From Axinella damicornis (lineage: Eukaryota > Porifera > Demospongiae > Axinellida > Axinellidae): a stretch of 64,000 nucleotides of DNA. The DNA lies in assembly GCA_963931865.1 (NCBI GenBank), contig OZ007518.1, forward strand, positions 5,039,029 to 5,103,028, in the 5' to 3' direction. Positions 43,487 through 54,905 of the stretch are shown here, in pieces. The stretch's first letter is position 1; every line of letters starts with the position of its first letter. The notes beneath the pieces were generated by a model, which ran no database searches, was not told the origin of the DNA, and worked only from the letters and a program-made list of their open reading frames with translations. The position numbers were made by a program, and so were the translations under genes.

Positions 43487-44057
43487 TTAGCCAGGTGCGG
43501 AGGAGGGGGAAAGAGCGCCTGGTATCCATTGTTTGCGCATGCGCTTAATTATTACATAAAACCACGTGGATTTATGCAGATGACATCGCAAAACTTTCTG
43601 GGTGTACGTCTACTACACAACGAAACCACAAAGACATGATCGCAGCTTTCACACTCACATTTGGAACTTGGTCTGTCATCGATGCCATGAGGGATGAAAC
43701 TACAAGGACTACGCTGGCATCTCTTCACATCACGGTATAACACAACGACTTACTAAAACCAATGCGTAGCGAGAGTCTCTTTGTATACTCACTTCAAAGA
43801 TGCCCTCTGCTCGGTCATCGCTGCACACTCAAGACGCTGAAGGTACGAAACAGCCTGGTCTAGGTCTTGCAAAAAGTCGCCATTATTGACAAAATACAAT
43901 CGTGATACGGTTACGAACACATCTGACGTCAACAAGCCTCGGGAATGACACATGCAGTCTTATCCGGGATTCCCGGAATGTCGGGAAATTAAGAGCATGC
44001 GCAAACAGTGGATACCAGGCGCACTTTCCCCCTCCTTCGCACCTGGGTGCGAGGCTA
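43487..44057. mobile_element. 571-bp foldback-family element with 8-bp target duplication
   Basis: The left arm (GCCAGGTGCGGAGGAGGGGG, AAAGAGCGCC, TGGTATCCATTGTTTGCGCA) pairs with the right arm (TGCGCAAACAGTGGATACCA, GGCGCACTTTCCCCCTCC, TTCGCACCTGG), ending GTGCGAGGCTA. AGTGGGGT flanks at 43479-43486 and 44058-44065. Interior unrelated to the 32-kb copy. Confidence 0.82.
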
Positions 44058-44941
44058 AGTGGGGTGAAGCCATGGACTCGTGACTGGAATCTGGCGATAC
44101 CAATTGGATTGCAACCACATGAAAAACTTTCACTGTCGTGCTAACAAAAATTGACAGAGTACCCCTCAAAGCTAGGACATAGTTGGCACATGTGCGAGAG
44201 GGTCACTCATCGTTTGTTGCTGCTTACGGGATTGACGTTTCGCGAGGTGAGCTGTCCAGGTTTGCTTGTAAGAGGTGTCTCGGATCTCAATAAAGCTGGG
44301 TATGCCTGGGCATGCCTAGGAGTGGGGGAGTGTCCATCTTTTATCACACGAACGATGACACACTACAAGTGACACAGATGGAATGGTAATCATAAACCCA
44401 GTGCCGACCAACTAATGCAACTGACGGAATGGGATAAACTCGCACAGAGGAGTCACCGCACACAACTCAACCGGGATAAAGATATAAACCCATGCAGTAC
44501 AGAGGAAGTCTGCATGGAGTACCCAGAGTCTCCATTCGCACATGTAAACTGAACATTAGAAACAGTAATCTTTTTAGAGAAAAAAAAAACGATGCAGCAG
44601 TGCTTCTTACTTCGGCACGTTTGTATAGGGTTGAGTCATGATGTCAACTTTTGGGGGTACCTCCAACTATGAGCAGTGGTTGTGGCTGGTGGCAACTTGC
44701 TGAGGATCACAAATTTCCTGCAACAAGAGCACGTAGAAAATATGAAACAACTGGCTAGCTATGTGTCGACATGATCATGCATGCATGGCTAATGCTGAAG
44801 TACGTACCAGCACCGCTTTGGTTGTGTTGTCACGAGCTACACAGCAGAAGGTGCAGAGCATAGCAAGGGATAGACCATCTGAGAAAACAAACATACACCA
44901 TGCATGTGCATCAGACTTGGCCACACAAATGCACTAAACTA

Positions 44942-45246
44942 GCCTCGCGTTCCCAGGCCTACCCGTTTTCTGTTTAATAATACATGGATGCAGAAGAGCA
45001 GCGAAAAACAGGGAAGGCCTGGTATCATTCATAACGTGAGTGACGTCAGGCGGATGCAAGGTGGACGTAGAGGGGGCAGGGGCCGTAGTCATTTCAACCG
45101 GTCCTGGATCAAGATGAAGCTATATATGTCTGAGGTCTCGGAACGTTTGAACCTAGCCAACTGGATGATGAACAGCCAGTGTTTAAACTTATTTGCAGTT
45201 GGGCCCCACCCCCCTAGGACACCAGGTAGGCCTGGGAATGAGGCTA
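44942..45246. mobile_element. 305-bp foldback-family element with 10-bp target duplication
   Basis: Left end GCCTCGCGTTCCCAGGCC, right end GGCCTGGGAATGAGGCTA. The left interior shares AATAATACA(T)GGATG with the 5.95-kb copy. CACTAAACTA flanks exactly at 44932-44941 and 45247-45256. Confidence 0.85.
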
Positions 45247-45314
45247 CACTAAACTACACTCACAAAGCTTGACAGTCACACGACCACAAGGCCCAACAGG
45301 TAAATAAGACAGCC

Positions 45315-45814
45315 TTGCTCGGTAATTGGGGAGAAGAGCGCCACTGTTCACGGATGCGCTAGCAGTTCCGATACATTTGCTGTATACATGTAATTCGTAA
45401 GCTGAAACAACGCGGAAAAATATTCAGTAAAATATACGACTCCAGCATCATGCGAGGCCATGGTTTCGGACGGCAATATGCCTTTCTGAAGTGGACGTGA
45501 AACACGATACAGATCCACAGAAAATTCAACCTGGCCGTATGTAACCATACAAACCCATTCTTGCCATTATGTACGTGCTGTCAGTTGTTCGTCCTCAGTT
45601 GGCTTTCCGACCGTACCGAGGCCGTACGGCATGGCTTGGCTGAACAGAGTTACGTCTTGTAGATGTAAACGACTCCCGTCTTTCAGTAAAGTATGGCCGT
45701 GCAACACGGACTAGTATGACAGTAGCTTACAGTTCCCTACAAAAACCTGGGGAGCCGCAAACAGTGGATACCAGGCACTCTTCTCCCCAATTAATGTGTG
45801 CCTGAGAACGAGGC
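45315..45814. mobile_element. ~500-bp foldback-family element
   Basis: The left arm AATTGGGGAGAAGAGCG and CACTGTTCACGGATGCGC pair imperfectly with CGCAAACAGTGGATACCAGG and CACTCTTCTCCCCAATT, ending GCCTGAGAACGAGGCTA. Flanks AAGACAGCC (45306-45314) and TAGACAGTC (45815-45823) suggest a diverged duplication. It lies inside a ~45-bp tandem repeat (ACAGTCACAC(G/A)ACCACA) seen on both sides. Confidence 0.72.
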
Positions 45815-45823
45815 TAGACAGTC

Positions 45824-46596
45824 ACACAACCACATGCAGAGCCCAATAGGTCAGACTGATAGCCACACAACCACAAAGCCCAAGAGGTGAGACTAACAAC
45901 CAGTTGACAAACTATACTTTGCTGTTGGTCTGCTAAAATACCATCATGCAAGCATCTAGGTATTCTAGGAAGCCTGTGGAGTTATGTATTTATATATCAG
46001 ATTGAAGACCAGGCATGGCCACAAAGCCCAACACACGCAACACTCATTTGCAAACCTCAACACAGTGAACGCACACAAAAACACTATACACGATATACTT
46101 ACCCGTCCGTCAACTTGGAACCGAACGACTTTGCTTCCTTTTTGTACCAGACACTGAGTTAGAGGCTTCCTGAAGGAACAGCATAGCTTCACCTCAGTCG
46201 TGCTCTTCTTCTGGTCGATTCAAAAAATATCAACAGCTGCTCTCCCGCGCTGTAAACTTATTCGCAGCACGTGACATTCACGTGATTTTGGTCATTCGCA
46301 ATAATAATATCGAGCCGCGCAGCACTTCGATCGAGCATAGCAGCGATCTACTGACTGTAATCCGTAGTTCTCAACGAAGAACCCGGCTCTAGTATCTAAA
46401 ACGCTGTCAAGATAAAGTAACTTGCCGTTAACCGCCAGCGTAGGGCTTACAAGAGATTACTTATAGGTACAATGTACTGAATCTCACCAATGGCGCTCGC
46501 TGCAAGTTCGGCGGCGCCATATGCCCACGTATTTTGCACTAGCTACGCTGCCAGTTATAGTCACACACTACGTGAAGCAGGAGTGCATCGAGCCAG
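45824..46596. other. Interior of the 6.47-kb segment
   Basis: Remaining copies of the 45-bp repeat to about 45900, then no recognised feature. Confidence 0.4.
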
Positions 46597-47576
46597 TCAA
46601 CCCTGTACCTGGTGCTGTATCTACTCCGGGTAGTTTTATTTTAAGCTGTCGGGTTAAAGCAACGCCAACGCAGTGTTAAATTACACCTAGTACTAAATAG
46701 CTGTGCTTGAATTACCACCCCTGGTGCTATTCTCACACCCTAGCATGGGTGCCGGTGATCCCTGTACCTGGTGCTATTTCTGGGTGGTTTATTTTAAGCC
46801 CTGCTGGTGTTAAACCAACGAACGCATTGTTAAATTACACCTATCGCATTAAATAAACACTACATAGATGTGCTAGAATTACCACCCCTGGTGCTATTCT
46901 CACACCCCAGCATGGGAGCTGGTGAATCCTGTACCTCGTGCTGTATCTACTCCGGGTAGTTTTATTTTAAGCTGTCGGGTTAAAGCAACGCCAACGCAGT
47001 GTTAAATTACACCTAGCACTAAATAGCTGTGCTTGAATTACCACCCCTGGTGCTATTCTCACACCTTAGCATGGGTGCCAGTGATCCCTGTACCTGGTGC
47101 TATTTCTGGGTGGTTCATTTTAAGCCCTGCTGGTGTTAAACCAACGAACGCATTGTTAAATTACACCTATCGCATTAAATTAACACTACATAGATGTGCT
47201 AGAATTACCACCCCTGGTGCTATTCTCACACCCCAGCATGGGAGCTGGTGAATCCTGTACCTGGTGCTGTTTCTACTCGGGTGGTTAATTTTAAGCCCTG
47301 CTGGTGTTAAACCAACGAACGCAGTGTTAAATTACACCTATCGGATTAAATTAACACTACATAGATGTGCTAATCTCACACCCCCAAAAACTGTGTGTGT
47401 TATGTGAACCTCACCTGAGTGCTATTTCTACACACCAGTGGTTTATATCTAGCTGTGTTGGTGTCAAAGTAGCAAACCTAGTGTTGTATTACACTACCTG
47501 GGTTAAAAGTTGCACTACAGATATATGCTTAGATTAACACTACTGGTGCTAGACTAACACCACTGTTTTAACAGTG
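46597..47576. repeat. Right subterminal tandem array (~155-bp units)
   Basis: Repeating phrases CCTGGTGCTATTTCTGGGTG, TAAGCCCTGCTGGTGTTAAA, TTAAATTACACCTA(T)CG, and ACCACCCCTGGTGCTATTCT occur about six times, degrading towards the right end. Confidence 0.88.
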
Positions 47577-47578
47577 TA

Positions 47579-48603
47579 CCGCCATGGCCAGTGATCAGTG
47601 TTCGGCTGCTAGACTGCTTCAGCTATAAACGCTAACCTGACTCACAGTTGCTGTGATGTGCACGAGTGTATGTTTAGTGCCATAATTTCTGTGGCCTATG
47701 CTCATTGCCCGGTCAGATTCTGATGACAGTCATGTGAATGCAACTGCTCCTTGCATGTCCGAGGCTGAGGCACGCACATGCACTTCGCTCAGGCTCGCCC
47801 TCCAATGTCCTGCATTCCACTAGTATTAATGGCATTGAAAATGAAGAGGGGGTGGTTTCTAGCACTTTGAAATTGTGAAAAAGTGATGGGGCCGAGCACT
47901 GCTCAGTACAAAATGCTGCTGTTTTGTGCACAAACCATTATGAAAGAGTCACGCAATTTGCAGTTCAGCAGGTTGGTACTTTCGCAATACTTTTTCACAC
48001 CACTAGTTGGTCATAAAAACACTAAAAGATCATCGAATGGCACTAATTATATTATATGAATCGCTCTTCCACTACGTATATGAGTCTACCAACTCCGTAA
48101 TGAATATTGAACATACATCATAAGCACGGTTACTGACCAATGAAATGTGAATTTAACTTTTCACAGCTTTAGCATTGCAAAAGTGAAATTTGGTCTATAA
48201 TGGTGCTCCCTGGTGGAAGGCATATATCAATGACGGTTATAAACAAAATTTAATGAGGACATGTAACAGAGAAAGAAGGCAGCTTATCTCATTACCTGCA
48301 GCGAGTTGTTCCTTGCGTCTACTGTGGTGTTTCTTACCGAACCAGAGTCGTTGAATTTGGAAGTGCCATGGCACGCTATCTCTTGACGAAAACACAATTG
48401 AGTCCATCATAAATGCCATACCTACCACCCGCTAGCACTACACCAATTGCACTCTGCCTACATGACTGCAGCTAACCCCTCCATTCCGCAGTAAAGCGTC
48501 TCCGAAGTTGTGCATTTGTAGATTCTGGCTGATTCCATCATGACATTGTCTTCTTGCACACACGATTGTATACTTGTCTTTGTTCAAAAGAGAGAAATCT
48601 AGC
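47579..48603. other. Stretch without a clear gene
   Basis: Short ORFs only; nothing recognised. Confidence 0.4.
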
Positions 48604-49242
48604 TACCTTATAGCTACTGGGAAATTTTGGCGGCCAATAAATTTGGCGAAATGGCCTGAAATGGCTTGGTATAAAATTTGGCGATTTTAAAATTCGGCGA
48701 TCGCGACGGAAAAGTATGACGTCACTATGCGCGCCGCGAGCGCAACATGACTGCACTGACTCATAGATAATCAATCGGGAAGCAGGACGAATACGTACGA
48801 AACGAAGAGCAGTGTCGTGGCCATCACGCTTTCAGCAGCATCTGGAGATCCATGATCGGCGAACAGCTATCTGGGAGGTCAGCAAAATGCCCATAATGCG
48901 TACGCTGTGGTAGTGATGCACGGCCCAGGACAGGTACATGTACACAGTCGGCCATGACCGCATGTTCCTGCAGCAGTCTGTAGTCTGTCTACGCTTTTAA
49001 TTCGGTGCACCGTTTGTGAAGTAGTAGGCGCTTCTCCGCAGACCTCTCTCTCTCTCTCAGCAGGTAGTACGCCGTTGGGTCTTGCAATCTCATTGAGTCA
49101 AAGGTGAACTTGCTTCCTGCGCGCGCCGACAGTCTATCTAGCTGGCCAGCCAATATTGGCGATTTTTTTAATTTGGCGATTGGCTTCCGAATCGCCAAAT
49201 CGCCTAATTAAAACGGTCGCCAAAATTTACCGTTATACGGTA
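48604..49242. mobile_element. ~640-bp MITE with TTTGGCGA motifs
   Basis: Imperfect inverted ends (TACC-TATA----T/GAAATTTTGGCG at left, complement of CGCCAAAATTTACCGTTATACGGTA at right, shown here as blocks AAATTTTGGCG and CGCCAAAATTT) with many subterminal TTTGGCGA / TCGCCAAA words. TA occurs at both outer edges. Same style as the 19.6-kb MITE, different motif. Confidence 0.65.
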
Positions 49243-50320
49243 TATGATTAACATGTAATAGCATGGCTTGCAATGCAATTTTGGGATAAATTGCACATTC
49301 AGGAAGGCAATTGCAATTTGCGCTCAGCTTTGCCTTGTACAATTTATCACCGTCCTAAATGCATTATACTCGTGCAATTTGAAGTTGGGTTGCCATAACA
49401 TTTATGTATACAGGAAGTGACAAGTGAGCAACCGCATATATTTGCAGCATACACAACGCACACCATGATCTTGTGTTAGTAGTCGTGCACTCAGACAAAC
49501 GGATGCATGCAGCTCTTCGGTAGTGCACACTGGTCCAGGACATCCAAATGAGACCATTCTTATGACTGTATAATCCCTTACTTTTATGAGCCATACAAAT
49601 GTTACAAGTGCAGCTTGACTTCTAACATTCTGCAATCCTTTTATTGTAGCTACGTGAGTTAGCTTAATTGTTGACCTTTGTCTTTCAATTTAAAGTTTCT
49701 TTCTTTCCTTGTATGAAGATATGGAACTGATAGCTTTACAAAGGGTGTCCAGCACCAAAAGCCCAGCTGTTTGCATGTCTTGGAGGAACAATTATAGTGG
49801 TCAAGCAGTGTAATTGATCTGCATGCTTGAATGCACATAGTTTGGTACTGAAGCAGCAACTGATCATGAGCCGGGTTATACCAACCATTCTGTTTTGCTG
49901 TACAAGCTTGCATGCATGCTGTCCAGGCAAGTCGGTAAATCCAGAATGCTGGGGTAGGAAGGTCCTGTAGCTGCTGTTTATTGCACGTTCTTTGTGTTAG
50001 CACTGCCATAGGCAGTCTTTAGCGCACTGCTGCTTGAAGTCCGTACAGAAGTGGTCCCAGGGATTCACACAAGACACTAAGTTGATGACTACAACTAGCA
50101 CAAAGCGAAGCTACAGCTATCATCCAGAGAGACACACTGACACACTTTACACCGATCATTATTTTGCATAGTGTCGGTACCACACCCTCCTCGCACGCGG
50201 AGGAGGGTCTGGTGAACTTGCATACATTGAATTCCGCAGAATTTCAGCGGGATAAATCTGATTGGTTGATTGCTGTTCGATTACATATCTGCCAAATCTT
50301 CTCATGCAAACACATGCAAC
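49243..50320. other. Stretch without a clear gene
   Basis: A 116-residue minus ORF (49659-50009) is Cys/Gln-rich without motifs. Not called. Confidence 0.35.
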
Positions 50321-50521
50321 ATGGTGGATTGGAGTGACAGAGAGATAGAGACAGCGATAGAAGCAATGATATCAATTACCAAGCTTGGATACCCAGCAGC
50401 GAATCCTGAAGCTGTGAAAGAGTTTGTAAAAGGGAAAGACGTCTCCATTTCCATGCCGACGTGGAAGTGGAAAGTCGCTCTGCTATTGTCTGCCGCTTGT
50501 GTTGGACTATTTGTGCACTGA
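50321..50521 (+). CDS. Small protein with C-terminal hydrophobic anchor, 66 aa
   Basis: ATG at 50321 opens MVDWSDREIETAIEAMISIT, an acidic amphipathic helix, followed by GYPAANPEAVKEFVKGKDVS and a C-terminal hydrophobic stretch WKVALLLSAACVGLFVH ending at the stop. This is the layout of a tail-anchored protein. No family recognised. It lies 1 kb upstream of the 51.6-kb gene on the same strand; no splice link is evident. Could be chance. Confidence 0.35.
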   Translation: MVDWSDREIETAIEAMISITKLGYPAANPEAVKEFVKGKDVSISMPTWKWKVALLLSAACVGLFVH

Positions 50522-50949
50522 TGTCTATTTTTGTTGTCGTAAGCCCTCTGAAGGCGCTCATGCTGGATCCTATACACGGGGCCAGATATAATCAGCTGCG
50601 TTCTGGGGTGCCCTACTTCACTACATAATCGGTTCAAAGCAGCAACCAGGAACCAATATTCTGTCAGTTCTTGCTATCGTCGATATATCTGGCAGGAACC
50701 CAGTTGACAAGAATCGTAAGGTCTCCCACCTGGGGACTCAATTCTTTCACTCGCTCACGCTCGCCCCAAAGCATTATCCATCTAACGTAGAGTAGTTGAC
50801 CAATACACCTTAGCTCTTTCTTTGGACTCAATGCAGTATCAATATCTATAGCTGAATGGAACACATACACACATCTACGGATTTATGGAGGCAACTCGGA
50901 GGTGTTAGCTATAGCTACACCAGTTACATACATGAATATTAAGATTTTA

Positions 50950-50950
<1 letters not shown>

Positions 50951-50996
<46 letters not shown>

Positions 50997-51567
50997 TGCA
51001 TGTGTATGACGGAAGTGGGATGTTTGTGGGGCGGGACTAGACTATAGTGACGCGCGACCTTCATACTTCAATTTATTTACTGAACCTCGAACTCCGCGAA
51101 GAATGTTCAAGAACATTGGGCTGGAATCCAGCTGGGGCTGCAAGCGGATGCATCCAATTGGGGAGCAGCGGTCGAAGCGGACGCAATCGGGCGAGCAGCA
51201 GTTGAAGCAGACGCAATCGGGGAGCAGCAGCCGAAGCGGATGCGATCGGGAGCAGCAGCTGAAGCAGCAGCTGAAGCAGATGCAATCGAGGAGCAGCAGC
51301 TGGAAGCGGACACAAACGGGGAGCAGCAGTTGAAGCAGATGCAATTGGGCCCGGGAGCAGCAGCAGATTCGAAGCGGACGCAAGTGGTGACCAGCAGCTG
51401 AAGCGGCGAATTGGGGGGCAAATGGATGCAATCGGGGGGCAAGCGGACGCAATCAGGTAGCAGCAGCTCTGCACAGAGAGCTGTCCGGCGCCGGATTACT
51501 CACGGTAGGCGAACGAGGGGGAAGTAGCTGAGCGAGCGAAGCGAGCGAAGCGATCAAAGCTACTTGT
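50951..51567 (+). repeat. Minisatellite-core repeat family, copy 3, with (TG)n head
   Basis: Starts with (TG)n (50951-50994), then GACGGAAGTGGGATGTTTGT, a core of GGGAGCAGCAG...GAAGCGGACGCAATC units, CTCTGCACAGAGAGCTGTCC and GTAGCTGAGCGAGCGAAG to CTACTTGTA. It ends 23 bp before the 3' splice acceptor of the next exon, so the intron end was left just enough polypyrimidine (ATTACTCTTTTCAG). Confidence 0.88.
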
Positions 51568-51590
51568 AATTTATTCATTACTCTTTTCAG

Positions 51591-54024
51591 ATGGTGAATC
51601 CCTGCCACAGCAGTGCAGCTACAGCCGCAGGGAACAGCCGAAACCTGCCAAAAGTAAAAGCAGCCGGCCAGAAGGATCCAGTGACTATGGGTCAGCCTCA
51701 CCCTCCACTGTAGATTCCGAAAGTGAAGATACTTCCAGTTCACTCACTACCCCAGTGGGGTGTGGCTGCGGAAAGTGTGCTCTATACACCCTGTGCACTA
51801 AAGGTTGCCCAAAGCCCATTGGTGGTGCACCATTGCCAATTTGGAATGGCACCGAGAGCACATCCCCAACTAGATTTACCTATGAAACTGAATTATATCG
51901 TCAGACAGAGAATATGTCCTTCAAGTTTGCAAGCTTAGTGATTAACACTGTAGACTCGTTTGCGAAAAATAAAGTGCCACTGAAGCGAATAGTTTTATGG
52001 ATAAAACAATTGGAGGCCATAAAATCAGTCACAAAGGCTTTTGCTTTTCTTGGTGAGAGAACAGAAGAAGTCAGCAAAGCTGAGGATGTGCATGGAGCAG
52101 CTTTTTTCGATCCTCTCTGCTTACTGGTCGTGGTACAACAGCCACCTGCTTGAAAATCTCATCACCCAGTTTGGAGATCGAGAAGATCAGGAAAGGTTGA
52201 AGAATTATCGCAAGGAACGTTCAGATTTCCTCATAATGCGATTATCGACCTTACAAAGCCATTTCAAATTTGGTACTGGATTCGGAAAGGATTGGAAGGA
52301 ATGGAAACCACTGCTATTAAAAGTTGATGAGAGCTGGGAAGAAATATCTCTTGGGCAAATCAGAGCACTTCACCACAATATAGCTGAGATTCTGGGAGTA
52401 TCACCCCAAGTGCTCTACCTGTCATCTGTCAGAAAGGGTTGCATCTGTCTGAATTTCATCGTGCCATCTATTGTGCCTGATTATTTGTTTCCCCTCTCAG
52501 TATCACAGGAGAAAGCACTCTTGGTAACTAACGCCTTGAGGCTGGAATGTGGGGAGTATATATGGCAGGTATGTATGGTCACAGGCTTCACAGCCTGATT
52601 TGGTTTTATACCCTCACATTCAATCTTGATTGGTTCTGCAACTCTAGGCTTCCAACCACTCCATTAAATCTGACGGTGAATTAAATACCTGCTCAGACAA
52701 GGGATATGATGGGTCATCAGAATCGGAGGGGCTAAGCGACAATGACCACCGTAGACATGTAGGTTGTCCAGTAATGCTGTGTTATGAAGGGATTCAAGTA
52801 TCCCCTACCTAGGTAGCTAGCACTGCAGATGGAAATTTGTAGAACGTCATCACTTCTGTACATATCTATCTGCCTGTATGGCTAATTAGTTCCAGCAATT
52901 CTTAGTTTACGATCACAGTATATCCATCAATTGTCAGGCTGGAAGCATGCCACAAAAGAAAAGAAAATCTCAAGGCAGAAGGGCCAATGGTTCTAACAAA
53001 CTTCACACTGCAATAGGAAGAAAGCTCGGTAAGACTCTGCCATGTGCTATTGTGCCCTGTAGTCAGTTCCACTATTCTGCAGGCCGCTTGAGGAATCACT
53101 GGGTACTGAGCATCTTTCCTGGAACGATGCTTGCTGCTTTCATTTGCCTGCTTATTCCCAGTGGGGATCTTGCATCAGTCACATATGGAACTATTACTAC
53201 CTTGAATGAGAGTAGGTGGTCACCCACATTCAACACTTTCAACACAACACCAACAGCACGGTATAAATTAGGTATGACTGTTCTAAGAAAATACATGTAT
53301 TCTTGTAGTTATAGTAGTTGTAGCATCATATGCCATGGATGTATACATGTACAGATCGAGTTTTGTCACAACAATGGAAAGGTAATGACTAAACTAAATG
53401 ACATTGTAAACAACTTTATACATGCCGTGAATATGGCTTCAATCAAGCATCAACTCGATGCATCCTGTGAATTTCTTTCACATCAACTATTGATGAATTG
53501 TATTTCACATAATAAAAAAAAATTATGCAGCATGATAATTTGGATTCACATCAACAATGGGAGCACCAATGGTTTACTGGAGGCGATGAACAGCAGTGAT
53601 GATTCAAAGCAAATCTGTATGCATGCCGCTGAGTTCCTACAGCAGAGCATTTTGATCATTCTCGAAAATTCAGATGAAAGTTCAAATAACACATACTTAT
53701 CGCCTTCACAGCAAAGAGAAAAGGAAGGGGTTGGAAGTGGGAGGTCCTTTTCTCTTTGCTGCGTTTCAAATTTTACATAATGCTATCTCTTCTCTACAGC
53801 CATACAAGACATACAACCTGATTATGTACAGCACGGCAGTATGTATTCTCTTGGTATAATAAGTGATGCTACTTGCCTGCACATGCTATCAGTGTCTGTC
53901 TAGTGTTTATTCACTATACTTGTACTTCCAGATTACAACCTCTGCCAGTGAAACTGAAGAGAACAGCAGTATCACAAGTCCCAGCAGCAACATGGAGGAA
54001 TATATCATGTGTCAGAAAGAGTAA
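51591..54024 (+). CDS. Gene with Cys-rich GCGCGKC block and conserved helical domain (internal frameshift), 5' end missing
   Basis: Exons inferred: 51591-52568 (incoming phase 1), 52648-52758, 52938-53028, then less certain exons from 53083, ending with 53932-54024 (stop TAA; ITTSASETEENSSITSP). The big exon reads a Ser-rich linker, GCGCGKCALYTLCTKGCPKP, ETELYRQTENMSFKF, then WSWYNSHLLENLITQFGD, RKGCICLNFIVPSIV and ECGEYIWQ. These blocks recall a domain I know from sponge and cnidarian proteins that combine Death and ankyrin domains (memory, unchecked). Between about 52084 and 52104 a net 4-nt excess shifts the frame (AEDV to EQLFSILS), so this copy is broken or misread. Upstream partner may be the Death-domain exons at 31 kb. 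Confidence 0.65.
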
Positions 54025-54283
54025 CAAATATGCGATCATCAGTCCCTACAGTAGGTGAGAGTAGGTCATGCACCCACATTCAACACTTTCAACACTAAGA
54101 TCAGGTCCTAAGATGATAGCTAATGTATGCAGCTAAATAATCATTTGCGCTTCAAACTAGACCGTATCTTCCAGTTTTTGAAATCTGATGTTCCTGGATT
54201 GAGATTGACACTGAGGATGAGGTCATGTTGGCACAAATTGAGCACCAGCCATACACCAATTGTGATTACACTCCTGGTATAGG

Positions 54284-54905
54284 AAAAATTGTGCCGCGTA
54301 AATAATTAATTAATGAATGTAAATAATAAACGTTTGACTACTTCGGAATGGCCTACAAAGATTCTGACTACACCGTCGTGATCGCTATGATGCAGTGACA
54401 CAACCACAAAATAATTGTGCTGAAACTCACCTTGGTGGCGGAGATACAAGCGCTTTTGTCGTGCCGTCGGCCACCATTGCTCGATCGCTCTCTTCGACGT
54501 TGGTTGCCAGTACAGTCTTACGAAGCCCCCACAAAGGTTCTGGCCACACGGCCGTGATCACTGTCGTTCACTGACGCTTACATGCCGAAACTCACAGTGT
54601 TGGCTAAGTTGTGAGTGCTGTAATAATGTCTTGTCTTCCTTTTGGTCGTCATTGCTCGCGATCGACTGAGCGTGGTTGCCACGTGGCATGTGCGTTAATT
54701 GGAACGAATTGCAATACCGTTCGCGCTACGGCGAGGGGTTGAAACGCGGCTACTTAGCAACTATTCGGTATCTCTAAGTCATTTCTGATCTTCCCTATAA
54801 ATATAGCTATCATGGTACTCATGTGATAATTGGAACGAACTGCCACGCTTAGCCTGTGCTACCGTTTAACCGCGGCTACCAGGAGTGCGGTTGCCCCTCG
54901 ATTGA
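54284..54905 (-). repeat. Single inverted unit of the start-exon cassette repeat
   Basis: Bounded by CCTGGTATAGGAAAAATTGT and CTACCAGGAGTGCGGTTGCC. On the minus strand it carries ATG-GTGGCCGAC... ending in CCACCAAGGTGAGTTTC and a second ATG-GACGACCAAAAGG cassette, as in the 59.5-64 kb array. Confidence 0.8.

Larger units (their letters stand above)
41107..47576. mobile_element. 6.47-kb segment with CACTGTTAAAA / TTTTAACAGTG ends
   Basis: It begins CACTGTTAAAA at 41107 and ends TTTTAACAGTG at 47576, with TA on both sides (41105-41106, 47577-47578). Both ends carry long arrays of repeats rich in GTGTTAA and TTAACACC in inverted relation, the usual arrangement of subterminal transposase-binding arrays. 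No transposase frame is visible; the interior contains at least three foldback elements and a minisatellite element. Ends starting CACTG are typical of EnSpm/CACTA-type DNA transposons (established), but those usually make 2-3 bp duplications of varying sequence. Assignment is tentative. Confidence 0.6.

Noticed and set aside
52947..53780. Continuous 277-codon ORF as one exon
   Set aside because: It crosses a good donor (CTCG/GTAAGA at 53029) and intron-like sequence, and the later half is poorly conserved in the duplicate. I kept the gene but not this ORF as a single exon.
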